DNA of 64,000 nucleotides from Candidatus Krumholzibacteriota bacterium (GCA_016931295.1 JAFGEZ010000038.1:1-64000); one strand, 5' to 3'; shown: positions 26,749 to 35,921, numbered from the stretch's first letter. Notes: a model not told the origin generated them from the sequence alone. Made by a program: numbers and translations.

Positions 26749-26772
26749 TATCGTTGCATATTTGCTACGATA
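26749..26772. promoter_or_regulatory. 24-bp palindromic operator upstream of the activator gene
   Basis: Outer arms TATCGT and ACGATA (26749-26754 and 26767-26772) are perfect inverted repeats around a GC...GC-centred core. The site lies in the 312-bp divergent spacer (26622-26933) between the activator and the ATP-grasp gene, so it could serve autoregulation, the divergent pair, or both. The rest of the spacer shows no gene. Confidence 0.7.
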
Positions 26773-26829
26773 TAACCGGGTCGTACCCGCCGCATCCCCG
26801 AATATTTTCCGCTGCGGCGACGATTCCGC

Positions 26830-26857
26830 TTGCGTACCGGGGCCGAACATCTATTAT
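26830..26857 (+). promoter_or_regulatory. Possible sigma-70-type promoter of the ATP-grasp/decarboxylase pair
   Basis: TTGCGT (26830-26835) and TATTAT (26852-26857) are spaced by 16 bases, 77 bases before the ATG at 26934 and 57 bases after the palindromic operator. Confidence 0.4.
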
Positions 26858-26933
26858 TTGCGTGATTTTCAACTCATTCCACCGGCCGCGCGGGACGGCG
26901 GCCCGGATGCGGGCGACCATGCAGCGCTGCGAC

Positions 26934-28271
26934 ATGAACGAACACGACGACCCACCGTCATCGCAACGGCTCCTGTTGTTTCCCGCGTACAACATCGGGG
27001 ACAGCGAGCTGCTCCATTTCATCAAGAGCCTCGAGCGCGCCGACCTGGCGGACCGCGTCCTCCTCGTCTGCCCGGCCGATTTCGCCACCGCCCACGCCAT
27101 CGATCCGGCGCGCACCATCGTCGACGAGTTCGACGACGTTCCCGCCCTCGTCGAAAAGGTCGCCGCCTGGAAAAACGAGCACCGGTGCGTCTTCACCGGC
27201 ATCGTCGGCATCGACGAGGAGGTGCAGTTCCGGCTCTCGCGCAAACTGGCGCGGCGTTTCGGCCTCGAGTTCTACGGCGAGGCCACCTGCGCCATCGCCG
27301 CGAACAAGTACCTGCAGAAGCGCGCCTTCAGCGAGCACGGCGTCCCGACGAGCGACTTCGCGCTCTGCACGGGACGGCTCGCGGACGCCGCCCGCCGCAT
27401 CGGCTTCCCCAGCGTCCTGAAGGCGCTCTCGGGCACGCAGAGCCATTTCGTTTTCTTCAACCGGAACGCCGGCGAGCTGGCCGCCAACCTGCGCAGGATG
27501 AGCCGCGCCGCCGCCGCGACGAACGGCGATCCGCGGTTCGCGCGGCAGCGCGCGATGCTGGACGGACGCCGCGTCACGCTCGACCCGAAAAGCCAGTTCC
27601 TTCTCGAGGCATACGTCCCGGGCGATGAGTACAGCTGCGATTTCCTCGTCCGCGACGGCGCGATCAAGATCATCCGCGTGACCGGCAAGCTCCCCGGCTC
27701 CCACTTCGGCTACGCCGGCGGCTACCGGCTCCTGAACGAGGCGGGGCTGGCGCGCGCCAACATCGGCCGGGCGCGTCTCGAGGCGGTCTGCCGCGGGATC
27801 GCCCGCGCCCTCGGCATCGACGCCGGCGTCTGCATGGTCGACTTCAAGAAGGGCGACGGCGGGATCGTCGTGCTCGAGACCTCGATCCGCCCCGGCCTCA
27901 GCGCATTCAACCACCTGATGTACGACATCTGCGGCTACACGTCGCTCGCCCTGATGGCCATGGAGAAGCTGGGCCGGCCGGTTCGCGTGGAACTCCCCGA
28001 CGCGCGGGGCGCGGTCGTCTACCTCTACGACTCGGCCGACGGCGTGCCGCGCCCGCTCGATACGCCCCTCCGCGACGACCTGTTCTCCCGGTGCGCGGTC
28101 ACCGCCACACATCTCTACCGAGACGACGGCGGGCGCGCGGCGGATTCGGCCGTCGACCACTCGGCGCTGCTGCGCGGCTACGTCGTCCTGAACGATCTCG
28201 ACGGGACGGCTCCGCCTCCCGGCCGTCCGGCGGCGCGCGCCGCCTGCGGGATCGAGGCCGGGGAGCGATGA
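26934..28271 (+). CDS. ATP-grasp family ligase
   Basis: 445 residues. An N-terminal alpha/beta region is followed by an ATP-grasp fold: NKYLQKRAFSEHGVPTSDF (start of the domain), IGFPSVLKAL (ATP-binding Lys), FLLEAYVPGDEYSCDFLV and a C-terminal VVLETSIRPG metal-binding strand. Canonical enzymes have E-x-N in that strand; here it reads E-T-S, so one metal ligand is altered. Such enzymes join a carboxylate to an amine or other nucleophile using ATP. The stop overlaps the start of a PLP decarboxylase (ATGA), so the two should function together. Substrates are unknown; peptide or polyamine-like amides are plausible. Confidence 0.87.
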   Translation: MNEHDDPPSSQRLLLFPAYNIGDSELLHFIKSLERADLADRVLLVCPADFATAHAIDPARTIVDEFDDVPALVEKVAAWKNEHRCVFTGIVGIDEEVQFRLSRKLARRFGLEFYGEATCAIAANKYLQKRAFSEHGVPTSDFALCTGRLADAARRIGFPSVLKALSGTQSHFVFFNRNAGELAANLRRMSRAAAATNGDPRFARQRAMLDGRRVTLDPKSQFLLEAYVPGDEYSCDFLVRDGAIKIIRVTGKLPGSHFGYAGGYRLLNEAGLARANIGRARLEAVCRGIARALGIDAGVCMVDFKKGDGGIVVLETSIRPGLSAFNHLMYDICGYTSLALMAMEKLGRPVRVELPDARGAVVYLYDSADGVPRPLDTPLRDDLFSRCAVTATHLYRDDGGRAADSAVDHSALLRGYVVLNDLDGTAPPPGRPAARAACGIEAGER

Positions 28272-29680
28272 AAATGGACCGTCGCGGCGAGATCGAGCGT
28301 CTCCTCGGCGAGCCCGTCACGGCGAGTCCGCCCGGCTCCTTCCTCCCCTTCATCCGGCGGATCGACACGGAGCGCCTGCGGGCGAGCGCCGAGCGATTCG
28401 GCACACCCCAGTACTGCCTCGATCTCGACAGGCTGCGCGAGCGGGCCGGCCTCTTCGCCCGTACGATGCGCTCGCACCTGCCGGCGAGCGAGTGCTTCTA
28501 CGCCTTCAAGTGCAACGATTTGCCTCTCCTCGTCAAAACGCTGAAGGAGGCCGGCTTCCAGGCCGACGTGGCGGGGATCTTCGAGCTCGAGCTGGCCTTG
28601 CGCCTCGGGTTCGAGCGGATCCTCTTCAGCGGCCCGGGCAAGAGCGCCGACGAGCTGGCCCTCGCCGCGCGCAACGGCGACCGGGTGACCGTCATCGTCG
28701 ACAACATGGACGAGCTTCGTCTCCTTGCCGATGTCGCCGCCCGCGAAGGCGCGGAACCGGCCCTCCGGATCGGCTTCCGCCTGCGGGGGATCCGCTCGCC
28801 GCGCGCCGGCGGGAACTGGTCGAAGTTCGGCATCGCCCTCGACCGCCTTCCCGGGGCGATCCGCGTCGCCGACGACTCGCCGCGGCTCGACTGGGCGGGG
28901 CTCCACTTCCACGCGAGCTGGAACAGAACGCCCCGCGCCTACGAGGAGAACATCGCCCGGATCGGCGGATTCCTCGGCGGGCACATCCCCGGCGATCGGC
29001 TCCGGCGCATGCGCTTCTTCGACGTCGGCGGCGGCTTCTACCCCGAAGGGACGGCCCTCCTCGCCCGGGGAACGGACCGCGGCACGGTGGAGGAGATCCT
29101 CGCGGAGCGGCGGCGCCTCGCCGGCCGCCCCGGCGAGGAGACCGGCTTCGATCCGGACGCCTTCGTCATGACCGAGGTCGCGCCGATCGACGAGTTCGCC
29201 TCCGCGATCGCAGGGAGCGTGCGGACGCACATCGAGCCGCTCGCGCCCGGCGCCGCCGTCTACCTCGAGCCGGGACGCTTCATCGCCGCCCATTCCACCA
29301 CGATCCTTCTCACCGTCACGGCGGTCAAGCCGGACTGCGTCATCGTCGACGGCGGGATCAACATGCTCGGCGACTCCGGGCCCGCCGAGTACGCCTTCGC
29401 CCCGATCGTCAATCTCTCCCGCCCAGGCGACGGGCTCTCGCGGCGCACCGTCTGCGGCCCGCTCTGCGACCCGGCCGACCTGTGGGGCCGGATTGTTTAC
29501 GGCGGGGAGCCGCTGGCGGGCGACCTCCTGGCCGTCCTGCACCAGGGCGCCTACACCTTCTCGACGGCGTGGCGGTTCATCAAGCCGATCCCGCGCTACG
29601 TCGCCTGCTCGGGCGGACGCCTCGCCCTCGCCCGCGAGACCGAACGCTTCGACGACCGCTACGCGGGCTGCCGCTTCTGA
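28268..29680 (+). CDS. Fold-type III PLP-dependent amino-acid decarboxylase (DapDC/ODC-like)
   Basis: 470 residues. PLP Lys81 lies in FYAFKCND, with GLHFHASWN and FFDVGGGFYPEG (phosphate-binding Gly run), EPGR (EPGRFIAAH), and the C-terminal domain Cys in VCGPLCDPADLW (Cys396 and Cys400; the latter next to Asp fits the active-site position). This is the family of meso-diaminopimelate, ornithine and carboxynorspermidine decarboxylases, and also of decarboxylases acting on carrier-protein-bound amino acids in antibiotic pathways. Coupling to an ATP-grasp ligase rather than to lysine-biosynthesis genes argues for a specialised substrate. Its start codon lies inside the upstream stop overlap. Confidence 0.9.
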   Translation: MKMDRRGEIERLLGEPVTASPPGSFLPFIRRIDTERLRASAERFGTPQYCLDLDRLRERAGLFARTMRSHLPASECFYAFKCNDLPLLVKTLKEAGFQADVAGIFELELALRLGFERILFSGPGKSADELALAARNGDRVTVIVDNMDELRLLADVAAREGAEPALRIGFRLRGIRSPRAGGNWSKFGIALDRLPGAIRVADDSPRLDWAGLHFHASWNRTPRAYEENIARIGGFLGGHIPGDRLRRMRFFDVGGGFYPEGTALLARGTDRGTVEEILAERRRLAGRPGEETGFDPDAFVMTEVAPIDEFASAIAGSVRTHIEPLAPGAAVYLEPGRFIAAHSTTILLTVTAVKPDCVIVDGGINMLGDSGPAEYAFAPIVNLSRPGDGLSRRTVCGPLCDPADLWGRIVYGGEPLAGDLLAVLHQGAYTFSTAWRFIKPIPRYVACSGGRLALARETERFDDRYAGCRF

Positions 29681-29690
29681 CCCAAAGCCG

Positions 29691-29719
29691 TTGACTTCGC
29701 CGTCGGCTGCTGATTTACT
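29691..29719 (+). promoter_or_regulatory. Probable sigma-70-type promoter for the MuiA-like gene
   Basis: TTGACT (29691-29696) and TTTACT (29714-29719) are separated by 17 bases, 46 bases before the ATG at 29765. Confidence 0.45.
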
Positions 29720-29764
29720 CGACGCGGAGACCCCGCACGCAACCCCGAACGGAGGTAACCCGCC

Positions 29765-31465
29765 ATGACAGCTCGCAAGACGCGTCCGGTCGCCGCGCTG
29801 CTTTTGTTCGCCGCGGCCCTGCTCGCGGCCGGCGCCCTCGCCGGCGCCGCCGCGCGGAACGAGACCGTCCTCGAGACGACGATCGTCTCCGCCGACATCT
29901 ACGGAGGACTCGCCAGGGTGACGCGCCGCGGCCGGGTCGCGCTGACGCCGGGAACGTGGCGTATCGTCTGCGACGATTTGCCGAACGCCGCCGACGAGAC
30001 GAGTCTCCAGGTGGCCGGCGCGGGCACGGCGGGGGCCGTCATCCTCGGCACCGATATCGAGCGGATCGTCGAGCCGCCCGAGGAGACGCCGCGCTACGGC
30101 GAGCTCCGCGCGCGGCGCGACGCGCTCCAGGGTCGCCGCGACTCCCTCGCCGTCGTCGTCACGGCCCTCGCGAACCGGTCGTCCTTCCTGAAGATGCTCG
30201 CCGCCCTCCCGACGAAGCAGGGTGAGGAGCAGCATCCCCCCGACATCTTCCGCGTGGACGACTGGCGTGCGCTCATGGACTTCCTCCAGGCGGACGAGAC
30301 GGCCACGTGGCACGCCGCGCACGACGTCAAGAAGCGCGTCGATGAGATCGACCGCACGATCGCCGCCATCGACGCGGAGCTCGGCTCGATGAAGCGGGAA
30401 AGCTGGCGGCGGCGCCTCGTCGTCTCCTGCGAGGCGTCGTCTCCCGGCACCCTCTCGCTCGACGTCACCTACAGCGTCGGCCCCGTCTCGTGGATCCCGC
30501 GCTACACGATCCGCTACGACGCGGCGACCGAGCGGATCGGCCTCGACTACCGCGCGCGCATCAACCAGAAGACGGGGGAAGACTGGCGCGACGTCGCCGT
30601 CACCCTCTCGACGGCGAAGCCCCACATCGGCGCGGCGCCTCCCGATGTGAGGCCCTTCTACGTCCGCCGCCTCCGCCCGCTTCCTCGCGGCGGCCGGGGC
30701 GGCTTGCAGGAGATCGTCGTCGAGGCGGAGGCGGTCAACGACGTCGCCGAGGCCGTCGCGATGAAATCCGCCGTCGTCTCCGCCGATGCCGTGGCGACCG
30801 TGGCCATGAGCCAGTTCGCCGCGAGCTTCGCCCTCCCGGGCACGGTGGACCTGCCGAGCGGAGACGCGCCGAAGACGGTCCTCGCCACGCACGCGATCCT
30901 CGCCGGCGCCCTCGCCCGCTCGACCGCCCCGCGTCTCTCCAGGCACGTCTTCATCACCGCCGAGGCGGAGAACACCCTCGGCGTGCCGATCCTCGACGGC
31001 CAGGCCGAGGTCTACGTGGAGACGCCGGCCCCCGGGCGGACGGGCACCGTCTCGACCTTCGTCGGCCGGGCCGACGTCGCGGCCGTTCCCGCGGGCGGCA
31101 CCTTCCCCGTCCACCTCGGCGCGGACCAGGACATCGCCGTCTCTTTCGAGCTCGTCAAGCGCGAGCAGGTCTCCCCGGACAGCAGGAGCCGTCGCGCGAT
31201 CCGCTTCACCTACGAGATCGGGATCGAGAGCTTCAAGCAAGAGCCCGTCGAGGTGACCGTGCGCGACCGCGTGCCCGTCTCCGCCGAGAAGGACATCAGG
31301 ATCGGCGACGTCGATCTCGACCCCAGGCCGAACGAGCGGGACGAGGAGACGGGGCTCTGCTCGTGGACGCTCCTCCTCCAGCCGAAGGAGAAGCGACTGA
31401 TCGGGATCGCCTACACGATCTCCGTACCGGCCGAATGGCCGGAGCACCTCGTGCCGATGGAATAG
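29765..31465 (+). CDS. Mucoidy-inhibitor MuiA family secreted protein (DUF4139/DUF4140)
   Basis: 566 residues with a signal peptide (1 to about 29). The N-terminal DUF4140-like region starts ETTIVSADIYGGLARVTRRG. A helical, coiled-coil-prone middle (about 110-205, YGELRARRDALQGRRDSL) follows, then the DUF4139 beta-rich part with VSWIPRYTIRYDA and YRARINQKTGEDWRDVAVTLSTAKP. The C-terminal half ends in an immunoglobulin-like region. The family is named after a Pseudomonas mucoidy inhibitor but has no defined biochemistry. GGAGGTAA precedes the ATG. Confidence 0.9.
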   Translation: MTARKTRPVAALLLFAAALLAAGALAGAAARNETVLETTIVSADIYGGLARVTRRGRVALTPGTWRIVCDDLPNAADETSLQVAGAGTAGAVILGTDIERIVEPPEETPRYGELRARRDALQGRRDSLAVVVTALANRSSFLKMLAALPTKQGEEQHPPDIFRVDDWRALMDFLQADETATWHAAHDVKKRVDEIDRTIAAIDAELGSMKRESWRRRLVVSCEASSPGTLSLDVTYSVGPVSWIPRYTIRYDAATERIGLDYRARINQKTGEDWRDVAVTLSTAKPHIGAAPPDVRPFYVRRLRPLPRGGRGGLQEIVVEAEAVNDVAEAVAMKSAVVSADAVATVAMSQFAASFALPGTVDLPSGDAPKTVLATHAILAGALARSTAPRLSRHVFITAEAENTLGVPILDGQAEVYVETPAPGRTGTVSTFVGRADVAAVPAGGTFPVHLGADQDIAVSFELVKREQVSPDSRSRRAIRFTYEIGIESFKQEPVEVTVRDRVPVSAEKDIRIGDVDLDPRPNERDEETGLCSWTLLLQPKEKRLIGIAYTISVPAEWPEHLVPME

Positions 31466-31526
31466 GGGCGAGCGCCCGCGGGCGCAGGCGCGGAGACGGA
31501 CGCGGCGCGGCCGGACGCGCAGCCCC

Positions 31527-32096
31527 TCACGCCCGGGGCATGCAGACGATCTCGCGGATGCGCGTGTCGAAGAAGGTGTGGGTGTTGGCGGCGGTGAGAA
31601 CGATCGCCGTGTCGGCGCCCTTCCCCGTGCCGGCGATCGCGACGACCTCGCTCCCCGCGCAAACGAGTCCCGCGTCGGCGGCCATGCAGGCGATCTCGCA
31701 GCAGACCTTGGCGCCCTGTCCGAAGAGCCGCAGCGTGTTCGCGACGATTCCGTCGGCCTGCGCGCCGCCGAGCCGCCGGTCGACCGCCCGGCCGATCATC
31801 CCGAAGGCATGGCCGGCGAAGAAGATCCTTCCCCCGGCCGCCTCGATCGCCGCGCGATGTGCGTCCCGCATCGCGACGGCGTTCGGTTCGCGGAAGCCGC
31901 AGACGCCCCCGCAGACGACGAGATCGAATCCCCCGAAGACCGCCGCGGCCCCCGCGCCGGTCTCGCCCGTGTAGGAGGCCACGACGATCGTGCGGAGTTC
32001 CAGCGCGTCGGCGCGCTCGCGGGCCAGGCGCAGCGTCTCGCCGGTATTCGCCGCGCCGCACCGCTCGAAATATCGGATCGATCGTTCCATGGTCAT
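31527..32096 (-). CDS. Pyruvate-kinase C-terminal-like alpha/beta domain protein
   Basis: 189 residues. ANTGETLRLARERADALELRTIVVASYTGETGAGAA fits the stand-alone pyruvate kinase alpha/beta domain family, in which only the C-terminal regulatory fold of pyruvate kinase is present. It lacks the catalytic barrel, so it is not a kinase. Several Cys pairs (VVCGGVCGF, KVCCEIACMAADAG) are notable for this small protein and could bind metal. It starts 31 bases downstream of the DUF2378 gene's stop on the same strand. ATG at 32096 or 32090. Confidence 0.8.
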   Translation of the reverse strand: MTMERSIRYFERCGAANTGETLRLARERADALELRTIVVASYTGETGAGAAAVFGGFDLVVCGGVCGFREPNAVAMRDAHRAAIEAAGGRIFFAGHAFGMIGRAVDRRLGGAQADGIVANTLRLFGQGAKVCCEIACMAADAGLVCAGSEVVAIAGTGKGADTAIVLTAANTHTFFDTRIREIVCMPRA

Positions 32097-32127
32097 GGCT
32101 GCATCCGATCAACCCGGGCGAGCCGGC

Positions 32128-32688
32128 CTACATCTCCCACTCGAAGCGGTAGCGGCAGACGGCTCCACCCTTCGCGCGGCATTCCTCCTCGGCCGCCTCG
32201 ACGTTCTTCGCGCCGCACATCCGCAGGGCCTCCTTGTACCAGCCGATGACCGTCCCGCAATCGGGGGCCGAGAAGGTTTCCGCCTCGAAGGTGGTGACGA
32301 CGCCCGAGGTCGGGCCGGTCTCCTGGTATTCCCGGTGCCCCTTGTCGTAGTAGAACTTGTATATCATCGGAGTCTTCCGCATGAAGGCCTGCGGATCGCC
32401 CGGCGCGAGGAATGACTTGTTGACCTTCGTGAGGCCGCGCCGGGCCGACGTGGCCCCGATCTTCTCGAAGATGTCGGTCTCGCCCTCGCCGAGGACCCTG
32501 GCGATCGCCCGATCGAGATGCTCGCCCACCTCGAAGGGATACCACTTGGCCGTGAGAAGCACATCGTCGCCGAGCACTTCCCGGTCGGGGCCGGGAAGCA
32601 CGGCGAGCACGCGCTCCCAGGCGCCGTGGCCGTATTCGTCGTTGACGAACTCCTTGCGTGCCTGCAGGACCATACCCTTGATCTGCAT
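32128..32688 (-). CDS. DUF2378 (TIGR02265) family protein
   Basis: 186 residues. The start MQIKGMVLQARKEFVND and the WERVLAVLPGPDREVL block match the DUF2378 family, first noted in Myxococcales as paralogous families with no defined function. The last 30 residues (ECRAKGGAVCRYRFEWEM) resemble the terminal strand of V4R-like small-ligand domains, with a Cys pair. GAGGTGA lies six bases before the ATG. Its partner may be the pyruvate-kinase-like gene downstream. Confidence 0.78.
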   Translation of the reverse strand: MQIKGMVLQARKEFVNDEYGHGAWERVLAVLPGPDREVLGDDVLLTAKWYPFEVGEHLDRAIARVLGEGETDIFEKIGATSARRGLTKVNKSFLAPGDPQAFMRKTPMIYKFYYDKGHREYQETGPTSGVVTTFEAETFSAPDCGTVIGWYKEALRMCGAKNVEAAEEECRAKGGAVCRYRFEWEM

Positions 32689-32756
32689 GGGTCACCTCGC
32701 TGTTGATGCCGCGTTCAGGGCCGAACCTAGCGCAGGCGCCGACGGATGTCAAACGA

Positions 32757-32789
32757 CGAAAAGAGGCCTCCCCCGCACGGGGGAGGCCT
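32757..32789 (-). terminator. Rho-independent terminator after the M3 peptidase gene
   Basis: An 11-bp perfect stem (32764-32774 with 32779-32789), 4-base loop, and a TTTT run after it on the minus strand. Confidence 0.88.
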
Positions 32790-32836
32790 CCGTCTATCGG
32801 ACAGGGCCGGAGAGCCGGATCCGTCCGGCGTCGCCG

Positions 32837-34960
32837 CTAGATCAGGCCGCGCCGTTCGAGCATCGGCTCGTTCTTCGGTTCCGCGCCGCGGAACTTCACG
32901 TAGAGGACCATCGGGTCCTCCGTGCCCCCCTTCGAGAGGACGAACTCGCGGAACCGCCGCGCGGTCTCCCGGTCGTAGAGATCGCCCGTCTCCTTGAAGG
33001 CCTGGAAGGCGTCGGCGTCGAGGACCTCGGCCCAGATGTAGCTGTAGTACCCCGCCGAATAGCCGCCGGAGAAGATATGCTGGAAGTAGGTCGACCGGTA
33101 GCGGCTCACGATCTCGGGGATCAGCCCGATCCGGTCGAGGGACGCCGTCTCGAAGGCGACGGGGTCGACTTCGACGGCCTCGGTCATCGTGTGCCAGTCC
33201 ATGTCGAGAAGCGAAGCGGCGAGATACTCGGTGGTGGCGAATCCCTGGTTGAAATGCTTCGCCTTCCTGATCTTCCCGATCAGTTCCTCGGGAATCGGCT
33301 CGCCCGTCTCATAGTGGCGGGCATAGACCTTCAGCAGCTCCGGCTCGCCGGCGAAGTTCTCCATGATCTGCGAGGGCAGCTCGACGAAATCCCACGCGAC
33401 GGCCGTGCCGGAGAGCGTCTCGTAGGTGCAGTCGGAAAGCAGGCTGTGCAAGCCGTGGCCGAACTCGTGGAAGAGGGTCAGCACCTCGTCCCAGCTGAGC
33501 AGCGAGGGGCTGTCCGCCGTCGGCTTCGAGAAGTTGCCGACGTTCGTGACGATCGGCGTCACCTCGCCGTCCATGCGCTGCTGCTTGCGGATGGCGCCCG
33601 ACCACGCGCCGCCGCGCTTGCTCTCGCGAGGGAAGTAGTCGGTGTAGAGGATGCCGATGTGCGAGCCGTCGGCCTCCTTCACCTCGAAGACGCGGACGTC
33701 CTCGTGGTAGACGGGGATGTCCTTGCGCTCCTCGAATTGCAGGCCGTAGAGGTTCCCGGCGAGATGGAAGACGCCCTGCAGGACGTTTTCCAGCTCGAAG
33801 TAGGGCTTCAGCATCGTCTCGTCGAGATCGTACTTCGCCTTCTTCAACTTCTCGGCGTAGTACCACCAGTCCCAGGAGGCGAGCTTGAAGTCGTGCCCCT
33901 CGTCGTAGACGAGCTGCTGCATCATCGCTCGCTCGTCCTTCGCGCGGGCGAGCGCAGGCCACCACAGCCCGTCGAGGAACTCGTGGACGCGCTCGGGGGT
34001 CTTCGCCATCCGCTCGTCGAGGATGAACGCGGCCCAGGAGTCGAAGCCGAGCAGGTTGGCCTTGCGGACGCGCAGGGCGGCGATCCGGGCGGCGTTCTTC
34101 TTGTTGTCGAACTCGTCGTCGTTGTTGCCGCGCATCGTGTAGGCGCGGTAGATCTTCTCGCGCAGTTCGCGGCGGTCGGAATACTGCAGGAAGGGGATCA
34201 TGCTCGGCTTGTGGAGCGTGAAGACCCAGCAGTTCTCGTGGCCGCGCTCGGCGGCGGCCTCGGCGGCGGCGGTGACGACGGCGTCGGGGAGGCCGGAGAG
34301 ATCGGCTTCGTCGTCGATCACGAGCTCGAAGGCGTTGTTCTCCTTCAGCACGTTCTCGCCGTACTGCAGCGAGAGGACGGCGAGCTCCTTGTTGATCTCG
34401 CGCAGCTCGGCCTTCTGCTCGTCTTCGAGGGCGGCCCCGCTGCGCACGAAGTTCTTGTAGTACTCCTCGAGGAGCCTGTGCTGCTCGGGATCGAGATCGA
34501 GCGTTCCGCGCATGTCATAGACGGCCTTGACGCGCTCGAAGAGCTTTGCGTCGAGGCTGATGTTGTCGCGGTGATCGGAGAGAAGCGGCGCCGCTTCCCT
34601 GGCGATCTCCTGCATCCTCGGCGAGGTGTTCGCCGAGTTGAGCGCGAAGAAGATGTTCTCCACGCGGGAAAGCAGCTCGCCGCTCCGCTCGAGCGCCTCG
34701 ATGGTGTTCTCGAAGGTGGGGGCGGCGGTGTCGTTCGCGATCAGGGCGATCGCATCCCGCTGGGCGGCCATGCCCGCCTCGAAGGCCGGCGGGTAATGTG
34801 CCTCCTCGATGCGGTCGAAGGGCGGCACGCCGAAGGGCGTATCGAATTCGGCGAGCAGGGGATTGCCTTCCTGCATCGTCCCGGGCGCCTTCTCGACGCA
34901 GGAGATGAACAGGACACCCGTCGCGAGAACCAAAAGCAGCGCCTTGGTCGCGTTGCGCAT
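32837..34960 (-). CDS. dcp: M3 family zinc peptidyl-dipeptidase (Dcp-like), lipoprotein
   Basis: 707 residues. A lipoprotein signal (lipobox ending FISC, Cys about residue 21) precedes the M3 metallopeptidase fold. The zinc motif HEFGH is at 498-502 (HEFGHGLHSLL), with the downstream ENFAGEPELL glutamate region typical of the family. Dcp removes dipeptides from the C-terminus of oligopeptides; the lipoprotein signal places it outside the inner membrane. ATG at 34960 is preferred because AAGGAG is just upstream; the longer frame from 35038 is not protein-like. A terminator follows. It fits with the other secreted peptidases of the window. Confidence 0.92.
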   Translation of the reverse strand: MRNATKALLLVLATGVLFISCVEKAPGTMQEGNPLLAEFDTPFGVPPFDRIEEAHYPPAFEAGMAAQRDAIALIANDTAAPTFENTIEALERSGELLSRVENIFFALNSANTSPRMQEIAREAAPLLSDHRDNISLDAKLFERVKAVYDMRGTLDLDPEQHRLLEEYYKNFVRSGAALEDEQKAELREINKELAVLSLQYGENVLKENNAFELVIDDEADLSGLPDAVVTAAAEAAAERGHENCWVFTLHKPSMIPFLQYSDRRELREKIYRAYTMRGNNDDEFDNKKNAARIAALRVRKANLLGFDSWAAFILDERMAKTPERVHEFLDGLWWPALARAKDERAMMQQLVYDEGHDFKLASWDWWYYAEKLKKAKYDLDETMLKPYFELENVLQGVFHLAGNLYGLQFEERKDIPVYHEDVRVFEVKEADGSHIGILYTDYFPRESKRGGAWSGAIRKQQRMDGEVTPIVTNVGNFSKPTADSPSLLSWDEVLTLFHEFGHGLHSLLSDCTYETLSGTAVAWDFVELPSQIMENFAGEPELLKVYARHYETGEPIPEELIGKIRKAKHFNQGFATTEYLAASLLDMDWHTMTEAVEVDPVAFETASLDRIGLIPEIVSRYRSTYFQHIFSGGYSAGYYSYIWAEVLDADAFQAFKETGDLYDRETARRFREFVLSKGGTEDPMVLYVKFRGAEPKNEPMLERRGLI

Positions 34961-35060
34961 ATCGGATCTCCTTGCCTGTGGAGTTGGACGATAGAGATAC
35001 ATGCAGGAAAGGTAGTCGCCGGACGGCCGCCGGCACAAGGGGAAATTCCCGTGTCGCCTC

Positions 35061-35801
35061 TCAGGCCGACGTCCGTCCCGTCCTGAGCCACGCGGCCCAG
35101 TCGTCGCGCCCGCCGCGCTCGGCGAGGCGGGCGACGGCCTCGCAGTCGTAGCGCACGCTCACCGGCTCCACCTCCCATCCCGCCCTCGTTTGATGGAGGA
35201 CGGCGTAGCGGGCTGCCGGCGAGCCGGTCTCCATCACGTGCGGGTACGGCTCGGCGTCCGCGAAGGCCGGGCAGCCGACCGATCCGGGATCGACGACGAG
35301 CGTGCCGCCGGACAAGGCGATCACCCGCGGCACGTGGTCGTGCCCGCAGAGGACGAGCGCCCCGCGGTACCCGTCGAGACGGGAGGCGACGGCGGCGGCG
35401 TCGCGTTCGACGGCGCCGGCGGGTGTCACGTCCCAGAGCAGGTACTCGTCGTCGGCGTCGGGCGAGGCGTGGAAGCAGACGATCCCGCCCTCCACGTGCG
35501 CGACGGCCGGCAGCGACTCGAGCCAGCGCAGGTGCTCGCCGGACAGCATGCCGCGGACGTGGCGCGCCGTCGGGTCCGCGTCGGCCGCCTCCCCGATGAG
35601 CAACCGGTCCTCGTTGCCCCGGACCGTCGTTATCGGCCGCGCGAGGAGCATCTCCGCCGTGCGGCGCGGATCGAGCGGGCCGTAGAGGCTGTCGCCGAGG
35701 TTGACGATCCGTCCGATCCCGCGCCGGTCGATGTCGGCGAAAACGGCGCCGAGGGCCCGGTGGTTGCCGTGGATGTCCGAGATGACAGCGATGCCGCTCA
35801 C
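35061..35801 (-). CDS. Calcineurin-like metallophosphoesterase
   Basis: 246 residues. The dinuclear-metal motifs are in order: ISDIHGNHRAL, VNLGDSLYGP, VRGNED, and GHDHVPRV. This is the Metallophos_2 (YfcE-like) type, hydrolysing phosphomonoesters or phosphodiesters with two metal ions. The start is GTG at 35801, with AAAGGAGG five bases upstream; a longer frame upstream has no motifs. The true physiological substrate is unknown. It is read from the strand of the large secreted-protein gene at 35990, 188 bases downstream of it. Confidence 0.87.
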   Translation of the reverse strand: MSGIAVISDIHGNHRALGAVFADIDRRGIGRIVNLGDSLYGPLDPRRTAEMLLARPITTVRGNEDRLLIGEAADADPTARHVRGMLSGEHLRWLESLPAVAHVEGGIVCFHASPDADDEYLLWDVTPAGAVERDAAAVASRLDGYRGALVLCGHDHVPRVIALSGGTLVVDPGSVGCPAFADAEPYPHVMETGSPAARYAVLHQTRAGWEVEPVSVRYDCEAVARLAERGGRDDWAAWLRTGRTSA

Positions 35802-35921
35802 GATGCCTCCTTTCCCGCCCGCCGGGGAGAAAACCGCCGCGACCGAGGATATACGGTCGGGGCGCGGCATGCAACCCCGCCCCGACCCGGGGGGCCGGGC
35901 AGGCGATCCCGGCGGACCCCG

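Noticed and set aside
28178-31447. Antisense 1,089-codon frame over the decarboxylase and MuiA-like genes
   Set aside because: Shadow of two well supported genes on the plus strand; no initiation signal.
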